A DNA stretch of 40,813 nt from a virus, in IMG/VR virus record IMGVR_UViG_3300042698_000008, positions 1-40,813 of that record; one strand, given 5' to 3'. Positions 7,143 to 13,942 of the stretch are shown here, piece after piece (position 1 is the stretch's first letter; every line of letters starts with the position of its first letter). A model generated the notes under the pieces. The model had not been told where the DNA came from, searched no databases, and was given only the letters and a program-made list of their open reading frames with translations. The position numbers and the translations under genes were made by a program.

Positions 7143-7418
7143 ATGGAACGCATCCATTCCCATCGCGACGTCGGAGGTTCGGCCCCCGCTTCATCTGATG
7201 TCTCCCCAACCGTCGACGGCCACGGTAGCGATAAAGGCCGTCAACCTTCCCCTTGGCCGTTAGCGGACACACCGGGACGGCCTTTCATCCATCAGCTCCG
7301 ACACGACGAGAGCGTCCGTAACTGGGCTTATTCGGCGGCTATCTGGACATCCGTCATTCTCATGGGCGTGGCGATCCTTGCGACGCTTTGCGACCGCTTC
7401 CTTGACGGGAAGTTCTGA
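7143..7418 (+). CDS. Hypothetical protein with C-terminal membrane segment
   Basis: 91 residues, first gene of the rightward early operon; GATGAGGA just upstream of the ATG is a plausible ribosome-binding site. The N-terminal 55 residues are polar and probably disordered. Near the C-terminus, WAYSAAIWTSVILMGVAILA is a likely single transmembrane helix, so the bulk would lie on one side of the inner membrane. No family recognised. Confidence 0.6.
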   Translation: MERIHSHRDVGGSAPASSDVSPTVDGHGSDKGRQPSPWPLADTPGRPFIHQLRHDESVRNWAYSAAIWTSVILMGVAILATLCDRFLDGKF

Positions 7419-7582
7419 TGCAGTTCAGCCGTTTAGTCGCAGCGTTTGCGCTTGGGTCTTACATCAGCCTTGCGCAGAAGGTCGGTTCAGAGCCGCTTCG
7501 CTTAGCGGTCGTCCTGACCGTGATCTATTTCATCGCCCGCTTCTATGAATGGCGGAAAGAAGATCGGGAGCCCGCCCAATGA
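7418..7582 (+). CDS. Small membrane protein (54 aa)
   Basis: 54 residues (MQFSRLVAAFALGSYISLAQ ... YEWRKEDREPAQ) starting at an ATG that overlaps the previous TGA and ending with an ATGA overlap into the next gene. Two hydrophobic stretches (LVAAFALGSYISLA and LAVVLTVIYFIARF) suggest two short membrane helices and a charged cytoplasmic tail. Function unknown. Confidence 0.55.
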   Translation: MQFSRLVAAFALGSYISLAQKVGSEPLRLAVVLTVIYFIARFYEWRKEDREPAQ

Positions 7583-7803
7583 GCGGCCCCCGTCTCATCT
7601 GGCCTGTGATCGGTCATGCCCCCCGCGAAACCATCGCGCACTTTTTCAACTGGGGCGATGCGGCTTCGTTCGCAATGCGCCCTCAGGACTTCGGAGCGGA
7701 GAAGCGAAACCTTTATATTGGCAATGCGCGCCGTCGGATGCCGCCTGTTTGGATCGTTCGCGACACTGATCCGCAGTCGAAGCGGGAAAGGGTGTGCGCG
7801 TGA
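7579..7803 (+). CDS. Hypothetical early protein (74 aa)
   Basis: 74 residues beginning MSGPRLIWPVIGHAPRETIA, linked to both neighbours by 4-base or 1-base overlaps. It contains FFNWGDAASFAMRPQDFG and ends RERVCA. No recognised domain. The tight coupling supports real translation. Confidence 0.55.
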   Translation: MSGPRLIWPVIGHAPRETIAHFFNWGDAASFAMRPQDFGAEKRNLYIGNARRRMPPVWIVRDTDPQSKRERVCA

Positions 7804-8063
7804 TGGCTCCCGGCGTCATTGGATACCGCAGCGGCTCTTGCCGCAACGAAGAGCGGGCGTTGTCGCACACCTATGCGATGATGGACGACGGTGAGCTTTG
7901 GCCGATGTGTGGCTATGGCTGGAATCGTTCAAACGGTCATCGCTTCAGCATTCTTCGCGGCTCGCCCGGAACCGAAGGCGACTGCAAAGTATGCCGAAAG
8001 AACGTCACGCTAGGGAAGCCTCCCGTCGTCGACGGCTTCGAACACAAAACGCGGTGGCTGTGA
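7803..8063 (+). CDS. Small zinc-ribbon-like protein
   Basis: 86 residues, ATG overlapping the previous TGA. The core PMCGYGWNRSNGHRFSILRG, followed by GDCKVCRKNV, gives a Cys...His...CxxC set that could bind one zinc ion, a pattern seen in small phage proteins of unknown role. Located among small early genes before the recombination module. Confidence 0.6.
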   Translation: MAPGVIGYRSGSCRNEERALSHTYAMMDDGELWPMCGYGWNRSNGHRFSILRGSPGTEGDCKVCRKNVTLGKPPVVDGFEHKTRWL

Positions 8064-8311
8064 TGACCCTCCGCGACCTCTCCAAGCCCCAATCCGACGC
8101 AGCCCACGCCGCTGCTCACATCATGCTCAACGGAGACTGTAACCGTCCCGAGTGCCGCCAAGCCTACGCCGATGCAGTCATTGAGCTCGAGCAAATGCTT
8201 GTCGAACCAGCAGAGGCGAGGGCGCTCATTCGTGAGGCTGCGCGCTGGCAGATGCGTGACGCCATTGCGGAGGTCTGCGCGGGACTCCCGAGTCAGGCGG
8301 TGCGGGCATGA
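8063..8311 (+). CDS. Hypothetical early protein (82 aa)
   Basis: 82 residues starting MTLRDLSKPQSDAAHAAAHI. Mostly helical and acidic, with two cysteines in GDCNRPECRQAY. It starts at an ATG overlapping the previous stop and ends with a 4-base overlap into the RecE-like gene. A longer reading in the same frame (from 7898) runs over the previous gene and is not needed. Function unknown. Confidence 0.55.
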   Translation: MTLRDLSKPQSDAAHAAAHIMLNGDCNRPECRQAYADAVIELEQMLVEPAEARALIREAARWQMRDAIAEVCAGLPSQAVRA

Positions 8312-9585
8312 CCTTGGAACTGGAAACCGTGGCCGAAGTCATCGGCGATGAACCCGAGCCGACGCCGGGACCATTCACGCCGGAGACGCTTCCGGACACT
8401 CCGGAGCTTCCGCCGCCTGGAATCTACTTCGGGATGCCAGAGGAGCTTTATCACGCGCTTCCCGCCCTTAGCTCGCATGGCATTCGGAAGCTCGCCGGCT
8501 CGCCTATGCTGTATTGGGCGTCCTCAACATTCCTGAGCGACATCGCACGGAAACGACGAGAGGAACGGCTTAAGAAGGCCGAAGAGAAGCAGCATTACAC
8601 AATCGGCAGGGCCTACCACTGCCGCATCATGGAGGGCGCGGAAGAGTTCGCGCGCCGGTTTGCCGTCGACCTATCGCCTGAGGATTGCGAGGGCGCCCTA
8701 GATCATACGGATGAAATCAAGGCCGCGATCGGCCGCTTCCAATGCGAGTCCACGCTTAAGAAAGACCCGCCAGGAACGATGGTCCCGGTCAAGCCGTGGT
8801 CGAAAGTCCCTGACACCATGCCGGACGGGGACGAGGAGTTTCTTCGGGCCGCGGTCAAGGCGGACTGGATCAAGCAGCTTCAGCAACTCGACCCATCGGC
8901 CAAGATCCTAGACGTTTTGCGTCGCCAGCATCGCGAGAAGAACGGCGGAAAGATGTTCATCAGCCGCGAAGCTTTTGAGCAAATCGAAATCGCGGCTCGC
9001 ATGGTCGAACATGACCCGGAAGTCCGCCACGCCTTCAAGGACGGCTATCCGGAAGTCGTTCTCATCTGGAATTGCGCCAGGACGGGCGTCCCGATGAAGG
9101 CGCGGGTCGATTATCTGAAGCTAAAGGCCATCGTCGACCTCAAGAGCATCGGCAATCAGCGTGAACGGTCGCTCGAGCAAGCGATCCGGTACGAGATCGC
9201 GGGCTATCACTACAACGTCCAGCCGAGCGTTTACGTTGAGGGCGTTGAGGCTGTCCGCGAGCTCATCAGGGAACGCAAAGAACAGGCAATTCACCGGCAT
9301 TATGCGGGCGAAGAAGCCGAACACGAATGGGCGTTGAAGTGGGCCGCTCAATCCGAAACCGAATGGCTTTGGGTCTTCCAGCAGAAAGGTGACGCTCCGG
9401 TAACGCGCGGCGTCTTCTACCCGCTCTCAGGCACAACCCGAATGCTGACCGACGACATCGTTCTTCGGGAGAAGCGGCGGTTTCGCCAGTTCAGCGAGAC
9501 ATTCGGGACCGATCCTTGGCTCGACGTTCGGCCGATTTACGACCTCGCCGACGAAGACCTTCCACCTAGCGCAACCGAAATCTGA
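8308..9585 (+). CDS. RecE-like exonuclease (PD-(D/E)XK, exodeoxyribonuclease VIII type)
   Basis: 425 residues. After an acidic, Pro-rich N-terminus, residues 38-70 (GIYFGMPEELYHALPALSSH ... GSPMLYW) match the opening of RecE-type nucleases, in which a short segment fixes the start of the nuclease domain. The active-site pattern is His104 in GRAYHC, Glu249 in YPEVVLIW, Asp268 in KARVDYL, and the DLK triad Asp277-Lys279 in AIVDLKSI, followed by AGYHYNVQPSVYV. It would resect double-stranded DNA 5' to 3' and pair with the RecT-like annealing protein encoded two genes downstream. Confidence 0.85.
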   Translation: MTLELETVAEVIGDEPEPTPGPFTPETLPDTPELPPPGIYFGMPEELYHALPALSSHGIRKLAGSPMLYWASSTFLSDIARKRREERLKKAEEKQHYTIGRAYHCRIMEGAEEFARRFAVDLSPEDCEGALDHTDEIKAAIGRFQCESTLKKDPPGTMVPVKPWSKVPDTMPDGDEEFLRAAVKADWIKQLQQLDPSAKILDVLRRQHREKNGGKMFISREAFEQIEIAARMVEHDPEVRHAFKDGYPEVVLIWNCARTGVPMKARVDYLKLKAIVDLKSIGNQRERSLEQAIRYEIAGYHYNVQPSVYVEGVEAVRELIRERKEQAIHRHYAGEEAEHEWALKWAAQSETEWLWVFQQKGDAPVTRGVFYPLSGTTRMLTDDIVLREKRRFRQFSETFGTDPWLDVRPIYDLADEDLPPSATEI

Positions 9586-9597
9586 AGGAGCGAAAGA

Positions 9598-10188
9598 ATG
9601 AGCCGCATTTCCAAAGGCACCCGCGAACAAATGGCGCGCGCCCTCGTGAAGCATCGCTTCGATGAGAAAGCGCAAGAGCTTTGCGCTGAGAGCGCAGCGC
9701 TATTCAATGCCGTGCTGGATGAGCGTTACGACGCCGCCACTCAAAAACTTATGCGCCAACTGGAGAAGCGCCAGCCCGGCGCGTTCTCGAAAACCGATGA
9801 CCTTTACGTCCGCGCGCAGGGGATGCGGGTCACAATCGGCGCGACCACTATCGGCAAGTACGACATAGCCATCTGGATTCCAGAAACCAAAGAGCGCGCG
9901 GTTCTGCACAAAGATGAGGGCGAGCCGAGCACCGCGCTAGCCGAGCGCATCGCGAAGTTCGCGATGGCGACGAAGGACTTCACCGAGCAACTTGTGTTTG
10001 CTCATCGTCGCGCCCTTGGCGCGCTGGAGCAGTTCACGACTGCCAAGGCCCTTACTGAAGGCTGGCCGGAAGCAATGCCCGTTATCGGCCATCTGCTCGC
10101 CGTTGAAGATCGCGCGCTTCCTGCCGTGCAGTTGGAAGCCATCAACGACGAGTTCGGCCTTCCGCCGTCCGAGCAGATTGCAGCATGA
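9598..10188 (+). CDS. Nmad5-like protein (nucleotide-modification-associated)
   Basis: 196 residues with a strong ribosome-binding site (AAGGAG, 7 bases before the ATG). The opening (SRISKGTREQMARALVKHRF) and the near-C-terminal FTTAKALTEGWPEAMPVIG resemble Nmad5, a phage family grouped by genome context with DNA base modification. The middle is a predicted helix-rich part followed by beta strands. It lies between the RecE-like and RecT-like genes, so it may instead be an accessory of recombination. The Nmad5 assignment is from remembered sequence pattern and is not certain. Confidence 0.6.
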   Translation: MSRISKGTREQMARALVKHRFDEKAQELCAESAALFNAVLDERYDAATQKLMRQLEKRQPGAFSKTDDLYVRAQGMRVTIGATTIGKYDIAIWIPETKERAVLHKDEGEPSTALAERIAKFAMATKDFTEQLVFAHRRALGALEQFTTAKALTEGWPEAMPVIGHLLAVEDRALPAVQLEAINDEFGLPPSEQIAA

Positions 10189-10979
10189 CCGACGCCCCCG
10201 AACCCATCCAGACGCCCGAACCCGACACCGCGGAGGGTGAGCATAGCGTCCCGGCAATCCGAGATAAGCCGCAGCTAGTCGCGCAGGAATCCGTCCTCGC
10301 GATCATGCCAACGTCGATCGAGGAAGCCGGGCGCTATGCGATGGGGCTGGTACGGGCTGGCATCGTTCCCGACGCCTTCAAGGACAAGGCGACAGGGCAA
10401 GCCAATCCCGAACTCGTGATGATGGGCGTCCTCAAGTCGATGGAGCTCGGCGTCCCGCCTCAGACGGGGCTTGCCGGATTGCTCCCGATCAATGGACGGT
10501 TTTCAGTTTGGGGGGATTTGGCCGCGGCGCTGGTTCAGCGAACAGGCCAGGTTGAAAAGCAGGAGACAATCGAACTCGGTGCGGGCTTCGATCCCAACAC
10601 CGCTATTGCCGATTGGCCCGCTGAGTATGGCTTCCGCGTCCTCTATTGGCGGACGGGTCAGGAAACGCCTTACGTTGGCGAGTTCACGGTCAGGGACGCC
10701 AAGCGCGCCGGCCTATGGGCCAATGCGGCTCGGCAACCTTGGCTCAAATACCCGAAGCGGATGCTGTTCAACCGAGCCCGCGCCTTCGCGCTCAGGGACG
10801 GCTTTGCCGACGGCCTAAGCGGTCTGACGATCGCCGAAGAAGCGATGGACGTCCTTCCGCCGCCTGTCGACGAGCGCGGGCCGTCTAAGCGGCTTTCCGC
10901 TTTGCTCGACGAACCGGAGGAAACGGCGGTTGCGGACGAGACGCCGCCTGAGGCTGACGAAGCGGAGAAGCTTCTATGA
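10185..10979 (+). CDS. RecT-like single-strand annealing protein
   Basis: 264 residues. The central region has the features of the RecT family branch found in many phages: LVMMGVLKSMELGVPPQTGL, then LLPINGRFSVWGDLAAALVQ, a Cys-free beta region, FTVRDAKRAGLW, and WLKYPKRMLFNRARAFALRD leading into a short tail with DVLPPP. Such proteins anneal complementary single strands during phage recombination. The N-terminus and the Glu/Pro-rich C-terminus are low complexity. It overlaps the Nmad5-like gene by 4 bases and works logically with the RecE-like exonuclease. Confidence 0.8.
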   Translation: MTDAPEPIQTPEPDTAEGEHSVPAIRDKPQLVAQESVLAIMPTSIEEAGRYAMGLVRAGIVPDAFKDKATGQANPELVMMGVLKSMELGVPPQTGLAGLLPINGRFSVWGDLAAALVQRTGQVEKQETIELGAGFDPNTAIADWPAEYGFRVLYWRTGQETPYVGEFTVRDAKRAGLWANAARQPWLKYPKRMLFNRARAFALRDGFADGLSGLTIAEEAMDVLPPPVDERGPSKRLSALLDEPEETAVADETPPEADEAEKLL

Positions 10980-11335
10980 AGCTGGATCTGAAGCCGCGCC
11001 ACCGCAACGCCGGTCGACCTCTCAGCAAGAGCGCGCCGGGGTTCCTCCAATACTGCCGCGGTCGCCCCTGTGTCTTCGCTGACCAAGGCGATTGCGAGGG
11101 GAAGACCGAGGCCATGCATCTCGACTTCGCCGGGGATAAAGGCATGGGTTCCAAGGTTTCCGACAGATACGCGCTGCCATGCTGTTCAGGCCATCATCGC
11201 CTTCAGCATTCGATCGGCTGGACCTCGTTCATGCGCCGGATGGGCGTGACCCGTGAACAAATGATGTTGGCCGCCGCGCGACTTTGGAATGCCTGGCCCT
11301 CGAGATTGGCTTGGGAACGAAAGCAAGCAGCATGA
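10976..11335 (+). CDS. HNH/DUF968-like zinc nuclease candidate
   Basis: 119 residues. Cysteines at 27, 32 and 40 and His48 are followed by GDKGMGSKVSDRYALPCC, then SGHHRLQH (His73, His74, His78). This pattern (H...GMGxKxxD...PxCxxHH...H) recalls DUF968 and related phage HNH-type proteins, some of which cut DNA in a recombination-dependent way. It follows the RecT-like gene with a 4-base overlap, which fits a role in recombination or resolution. Catalysis is inferred only. Confidence 0.65.
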   Translation: MKLDLKPRHRNAGRPLSKSAPGFLQYCRGRPCVFADQGDCEGKTEAMHLDFAGDKGMGSKVSDRYALPCCSGHHRLQHSIGWTSFMRRMGVTREQMMLAAARLWNAWPSRLAWERKQAA

Positions 11336-11664
11336 CCACAGCCCCTAACTCTGTACAGACCGATGTACTGGAACGGCTGAAGTCGCGTTGTCGCGAAGTT
11401 CGCAATGCGCGTGCGGCGACAGTCCGCTTCGCTGCTCAGCGGCTGTTCGACCGCGAATGTGACGAACTCGCGTCCATCATCGAAGCCCAAGCAAAAGAGA
11501 TAGAGCGGCTGACTGAGGCGCTGCGAACGACAGACGCCTACCATTTGACGGCGCTGATGTTTCGCAACGGGAAGACTTGTTACGCCGCCCTCAACACGGC
11601 TGCGCTTGCAAAAGACGATGCGCGCCAGGCCCTCACCAATACCCAACTACAGAGGGAAGACTAG
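11332..11664 (+). CDS. Hypothetical protein with coiled-coil character (110 aa)
   Basis: 110 residues starting at the ATG at 11332 that overlaps the previous stop (ATGA). The central ECDELASIIEAQAKEIERLT shows heptad-like spacing suggestive of a coiled coil. No family recognised. An earlier in-frame start at 11284 would lie inside the previous gene. Confidence 0.55.
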   Translation: MTTAPNSVQTDVLERLKSRCREVRNARAATVRFAAQRLFDRECDELASIIEAQAKEIERLTEALRTTDAYHLTALMFRNGKTCYAALNTAALAKDDARQALTNTQLQRED

Positions 11665-12054
11665 GTGTCTGGACCTGATCCGGCTTTCGCTGCTTCGCAG
11701 TCCAGCCAATCTTCGTTGTCTGGCCGGTTCCCGCTTCAATCCGGGGTAGGGTTCACGCCTGGACCGTGGCTCGTTGGAACTGGCAGCGGTGGCGGCGCCA
11801 CGACCTACGTTTATGAGGACGATGGATCGGGCCAGCAGTGCCGCGCAATTGCGGCCTGCACGCTTGAGTTTGTCGAGCGCCCAATGGCGGAACGCGAGGC
11901 CAATGCCCGCCTGATCCGCGCGGCACCGGACATGTTAGCCGCCCTTTGCGCAGTGAAGGCATACCACATCGACGCCAACCCAACGAAACTCACTGATGCA
12001 ACGGTGTGCGATCTCGTGTGCGGAGCCCTCGCCAAAGCGCGAGGCGAGCAATGA
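11665..12054 (+). CDS. Conserved-type small phage protein (FTPGPW family)
   Basis: 129 residues, GTG start directly after the preceding TAG. The core GFTPGPWLVGTG, followed by EREANARLIRAAPDMLAALC, is a pattern seen in many phage and prophage proteins of unknown function (FTPGPW ... ANARLI-AAPDLL-AL). The first 30 residues are Ser/Gln-rich and share a 14-base stretch (11705-11718) with the small gene at 13814. No enzyme motif is visible. Confidence 0.7.
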   Translation: MSGPDPAFAASQSSQSSLSGRFPLQSGVGFTPGPWLVGTGSGGGATTYVYEDDGSGQQCRAIAACTLEFVERPMAEREANARLIRAAPDMLAALCAVKAYHIDANPTKLTDATVCDLVCGALAKARGEQ

Positions 12055-12998
12055 GTGCCTTCTACAACGAACATGACCCCTTTGCCGCCGCGTGGCTTCG
12101 CGAGTTGATCGCGGACGGCCTCATTGCGCCTGGCATCGTTGACGAGCGGAGCATCGAAGATGTCAGACCGGACGAACTTGCCGGATTTGTTCAATGCCAT
12201 TTCTTCGCCGGTATCGGAGTCTGGAGCCTTGCCCTGCGAGAGGCGGGATGGCCCGACAACGCTCCGATTTGGACAGGATCCTGTCCATGCCAGCCTTTCA
12301 GCTCGGCAGGCAAAGGAAATGGGTTTGCTGACGAGCGGCACCTGTGGCCCGCTTTCCACTGGCTCATCGAACAGTCGCGTCCTGAGCTCGTCCTTGGCGA
12401 GCAGGTTGCATCCAGTGACGGCCTCGCTTGGCTCGACCTTGTACAAGCTGACCTGGAGGCAGCGGGTTACGCCTGCGGGCCGATCGATACCTGCGCTGCG
12501 GGCTTCGGCGCTCCGCAAATCCGACAGCGACTCTACTGGATGGCCGACGCCCACTACTCGGGATTGGAAGGACGGCTCTCTCAATCTGAACGTGCCGATG
12601 AATGCCCTCCTGGGCCGCGAAGTGTGGCTGACGGGCTGGAGCAGCCCCACTGTGGCGGAACGGGAGCGCAGCCCGGAGATCATTGCCAAGCTGGCAAAGA
12701 AGCGCCTGGAAACCTGCGGCCAAACGACCGTGCCCCTCTATCACTGCGAGCAGGCCCAATTAGTGCAGAACGGCCCGGCCCGCTTAACGGCTTCTGGAGA
12801 GATGCTGACTGGCTCTGCTGCACAGATGGAAAGTGGAGGCCGGTTGCACCCGGCACATTCCCTCTGGCTCCAGTTGGGGCCGTTCGCAACCGCGTGGGCC
12901 AGCTGCGCGGAGCGGGTAACTCGATCAACCTCGCGCAAGCCCAGGGCTTCATCGAAGCCGTAATCGAAACTCGGTCGATCCAGAGGCTCGCAGCATGA
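12051..12998 (+). CDS. DNA (cytosine-5) methyltransferase, second copy type
   Basis: 315 residues, ATG overlapping the previous TGA. Motifs: FFAGIGVWSLAL (51-62, motif I), SCPCQPFSSAGKG with catalytic Cys80 (motif IV), GEQV (117-119 EQV in place of the usual ENV), QIRQRLYWMADA (motif VIII) and a C-terminal part with GFWRDADWLCC, GKWRPVAPGTFPLAP and RGAGNSI (motif X). It is a different subfamily from the minus-strand C5 methyltransferase. About 85% of the gene (12160-12963) is also open in the +1 frame and that frame too encodes a protein-like sequence (next entry). No restriction partner is nearby. Confidence 0.88.
   Translation: MSAFYNEHDPFAAAWLRELIADGLIAPGIVDERSIEDVRPDELAGFVQCHFFAGIGVWSLALREAGWPDNAPIWTGSCPCQPFSSAGKGNGFADERHLWPAFHWLIEQSRPELVLGEQVASSDGLAWLDLVQADLEAAGYACGPIDTCAAGFGAPQIRQRLYWMADAHYSGLEGRLSQSERADECPPGPRSVADGLEQPHCGGTGAQPGDHCQAGKEAPGNLRPNDRAPLSLRAGPISAERPGPLNGFWRDADWLCCTDGKWRPVAPGTFPLAPVGAVRNRVGQLRGAGNSINLAQAQGFIEAVIETRSIQRLAA
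12160..12963 (+). CDS. ORF nested in another frame within the C5 methyltransferase gene
   Basis: 267 residues from the ATG at 12160 (MSDRTNLPDLFNAISSPVSE) to the stop at 12963, wholly inside the methyltransferase gene in the +1 frame. It is not random in character: it contains LSARQAKEMGLLTSGT, TGWPTPTTRDWKDG, a second WLTGWSSPTVAERERSPEII, and GPARLTASGEMLTG followed by MESGGRLHPAHS. I recall similar segments (TPTTRDWKDG; RLTASGEMLTGS-GMESGGQLNP) from phage proteins next to methyltransferases. No function is known to me. An open frame of this length opposite a GC-rich gene can arise by chance, so translation is not proven. Confidence 0.6.
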   Translation: MSDRTNLPDLFNAISSPVSESGALPCERRDGPTTLRFGQDPVHASLSARQAKEMGLLTSGTCGPLSTGSSNSRVLSSSLASRLHPVTASLGSTLYKLTWRQRVTPAGRSIPALRASALRKSDSDSTGWPTPTTRDWKDGSLNLNVPMNALLGREVWLTGWSSPTVAERERSPEIIAKLAKKRLETCGQTTVPLYHCEQAQLVQNGPARLTASGEMLTGSAAQMESGGRLHPAHSLWLQLGPFATAWASCAERVTRSTSRKPRASSKP

Positions 12999-13261
12999 GT
13001 GGCCCTAGATCATACGTCGGGTCGCGCAATCCTGGCGAGCCTCGAAACACAAGCGAGGGCGGCATGACTGATGGAGTAATCGCGAGCCTTTTGAGCGCCA
13101 TCGCCCGGGGCGAACTGGAGAGCCAGGCTGAACAGAGCTGTGCTCATTCTCGTCTTAGTGGACCGCCGATGAGTGGTTTCTGCCTCGATTGCGGTGACGA
13201 CATCATGGTCAGGCAGGTTGAGGAATACCTGGCGAAGTCCGCCCAAAAGGATGGGACATAA
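12995..13261 (+). CDS. Small hypothetical protein with cysteine pair (88 aa)
   Basis: 88 residues, ATG overlapping the stop of the methyltransferase. The region MTDGVIASLLSAIARGELES, then MSGFCLDCGDDIMVRQVEEY, gives CxxC and a helical tail. No family recognised. Internal ATGs (13064, 13169) could also start translation. Confidence 0.5.
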   Translation: MSGPRSYVGSRNPGEPRNTSEGGMTDGVIASLLSAIARGELESQAEQSCAHSRLSGPPMSGFCLDCGDDIMVRQVEEYLAKSAQKDGT

Positions 13262-13263
13262 CC

Positions 13264-13512
13264 ATGCAAGACCCTCAACTCGTGTGCGAAATGTGCGACG
13301 ATCCGCAGTCCTGTCCTGCCAAGCAATGCTGTTTTCGGCAAACTCGTTCAGCCGAGATAGAACATCTCCAATCCCAACTGATCCTCGTCCGCGAACAAAT
13401 CCGATCAGCCAAGGCAATCCAACGCGAGAACGGCGTCAACTACTGGCTCGTTCCAGACGCAACGATGCAGACGCTTGGAGCCGCTCTCAAGACAGTGGAG
13501 CAGCCGAAATGA
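13264..13512 (+). CDS. Small Cys-rich protein, first of a paralogous pair
   Basis: 82 residues: a cysteine-rich start (LVCEMCDDPQSCPAKQCCFR), then AEIEHLQSQLILVREQIRSA, a probable coiled coil, and the C-terminal ALKTVEQPK. The stretches encoding EIEHLQSQL and the C-terminal AALKTV are repeated nearly base for base in the next gene, while the middle differs. Function unknown; the N-terminus may bind zinc. Confidence 0.55.
   Translation: MQDPQLVCEMCDDPQSCPAKQCCFRQTRSAEIEHLQSQLILVREQIRSAKAIQRENGVNYWLVPDATMQTLGAALKTVEQPK
13352..13380 (+). repeat. 29-base direct repeat, copy 1 (with a second pair at 13480/13782)
   Basis: The 29 bases at 13352-13380 are identical to 13618-13646 and encode the EIEHLQSQL segment of two neighbouring genes. 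A further 17-base identity joins 13480-13496 to 13782-13798 at the 3' ends of the same genes. Both repeats have the same reading frame in each gene. Confidence 0.85.
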
Positions 13513-13814
13513 CGGTCACACCTGAGATGATCGAAGCCGGCGGCGCTGAATGCGATGTTGGCGCGGACCGCAAGCAGATGCTCCGCCGCATCTACAAGGC
13601 CATGCGCTCCAAAGACCCCGAGATAGAACATCTCCAATCCCAACTGAATGCGGCAACTGAAGCGTTGAGGCCGTTCGCGGCATTGGCTGGCAAGTTCAGC
13701 GATTGCGTCGTCGAAATCTGCGCGCCGCATCCTGAAAACCCGTCACCGCGTATCGAGCCGTTCGACACAAGGCATTTCGACGCCGCTCTCAAGACAGTCG
13801 GGAGTATGGGTTGA
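13509..13814 (+). CDS. Small hypothetical protein, second of the pair (101 aa)
   Basis: 101 residues starting at the ATG at 13509 that overlaps the previous stop. Opening VTPEMIEAGGAECDVGADRK, then EIEHLQSQLNAATEALRPFA (a coiled-coil-like segment found in many phage proteins), ending DAALKTVGSMG. It shares a 29-base and a 17-base repeat with the preceding gene. Function unknown. Confidence 0.6.
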   Translation: MTVTPEMIEAGGAECDVGADRKQMLRRIYKAMRSKDPEIEHLQSQLNAATEALRPFAALAGKFSDCVVEICAPHPENPSPRIEPFDTRHFDAALKTVGSMG

Positions 13815-13942
13815 TGGCTGACAAAGTACGAGCGAATGCGCTTCGCGCACCGCGCCACTCGGTCTTCGACCCGAGCCGCCAATCTTCGTTGCCGTCTCGG
13901 CCATTCGGCGAGTGTCGGCTTTCGCAGGAGACTATTCGATGA
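13814..13942 (+). CDS. Very small ORF (42 aa) joining two early genes
   Basis: A 42-residue ORF (MADKVRANALRAPRHSVFDP ... RLSQETIR) beginning at an ATG on the previous TGA and ending with a 4-base overlap into the next gene. The coupling at both ends favours translation, but the sequence is basic and low in order and may simply be a spacer that keeps ribosomes moving. Its middle carries a 14-base match to the start of the gene at 11665. Confidence 0.4.
   Translation: MADKVRANALRAPRHSVFDPSRQSSLPSRPFGECRLSQETIR

Noticed and set aside
10670-11119. Minus-strand ORF opposite the RecT-like gene
   Set aside because: Serine/alanine-rich antisense shadow without a start signal, inside a rightward operon.
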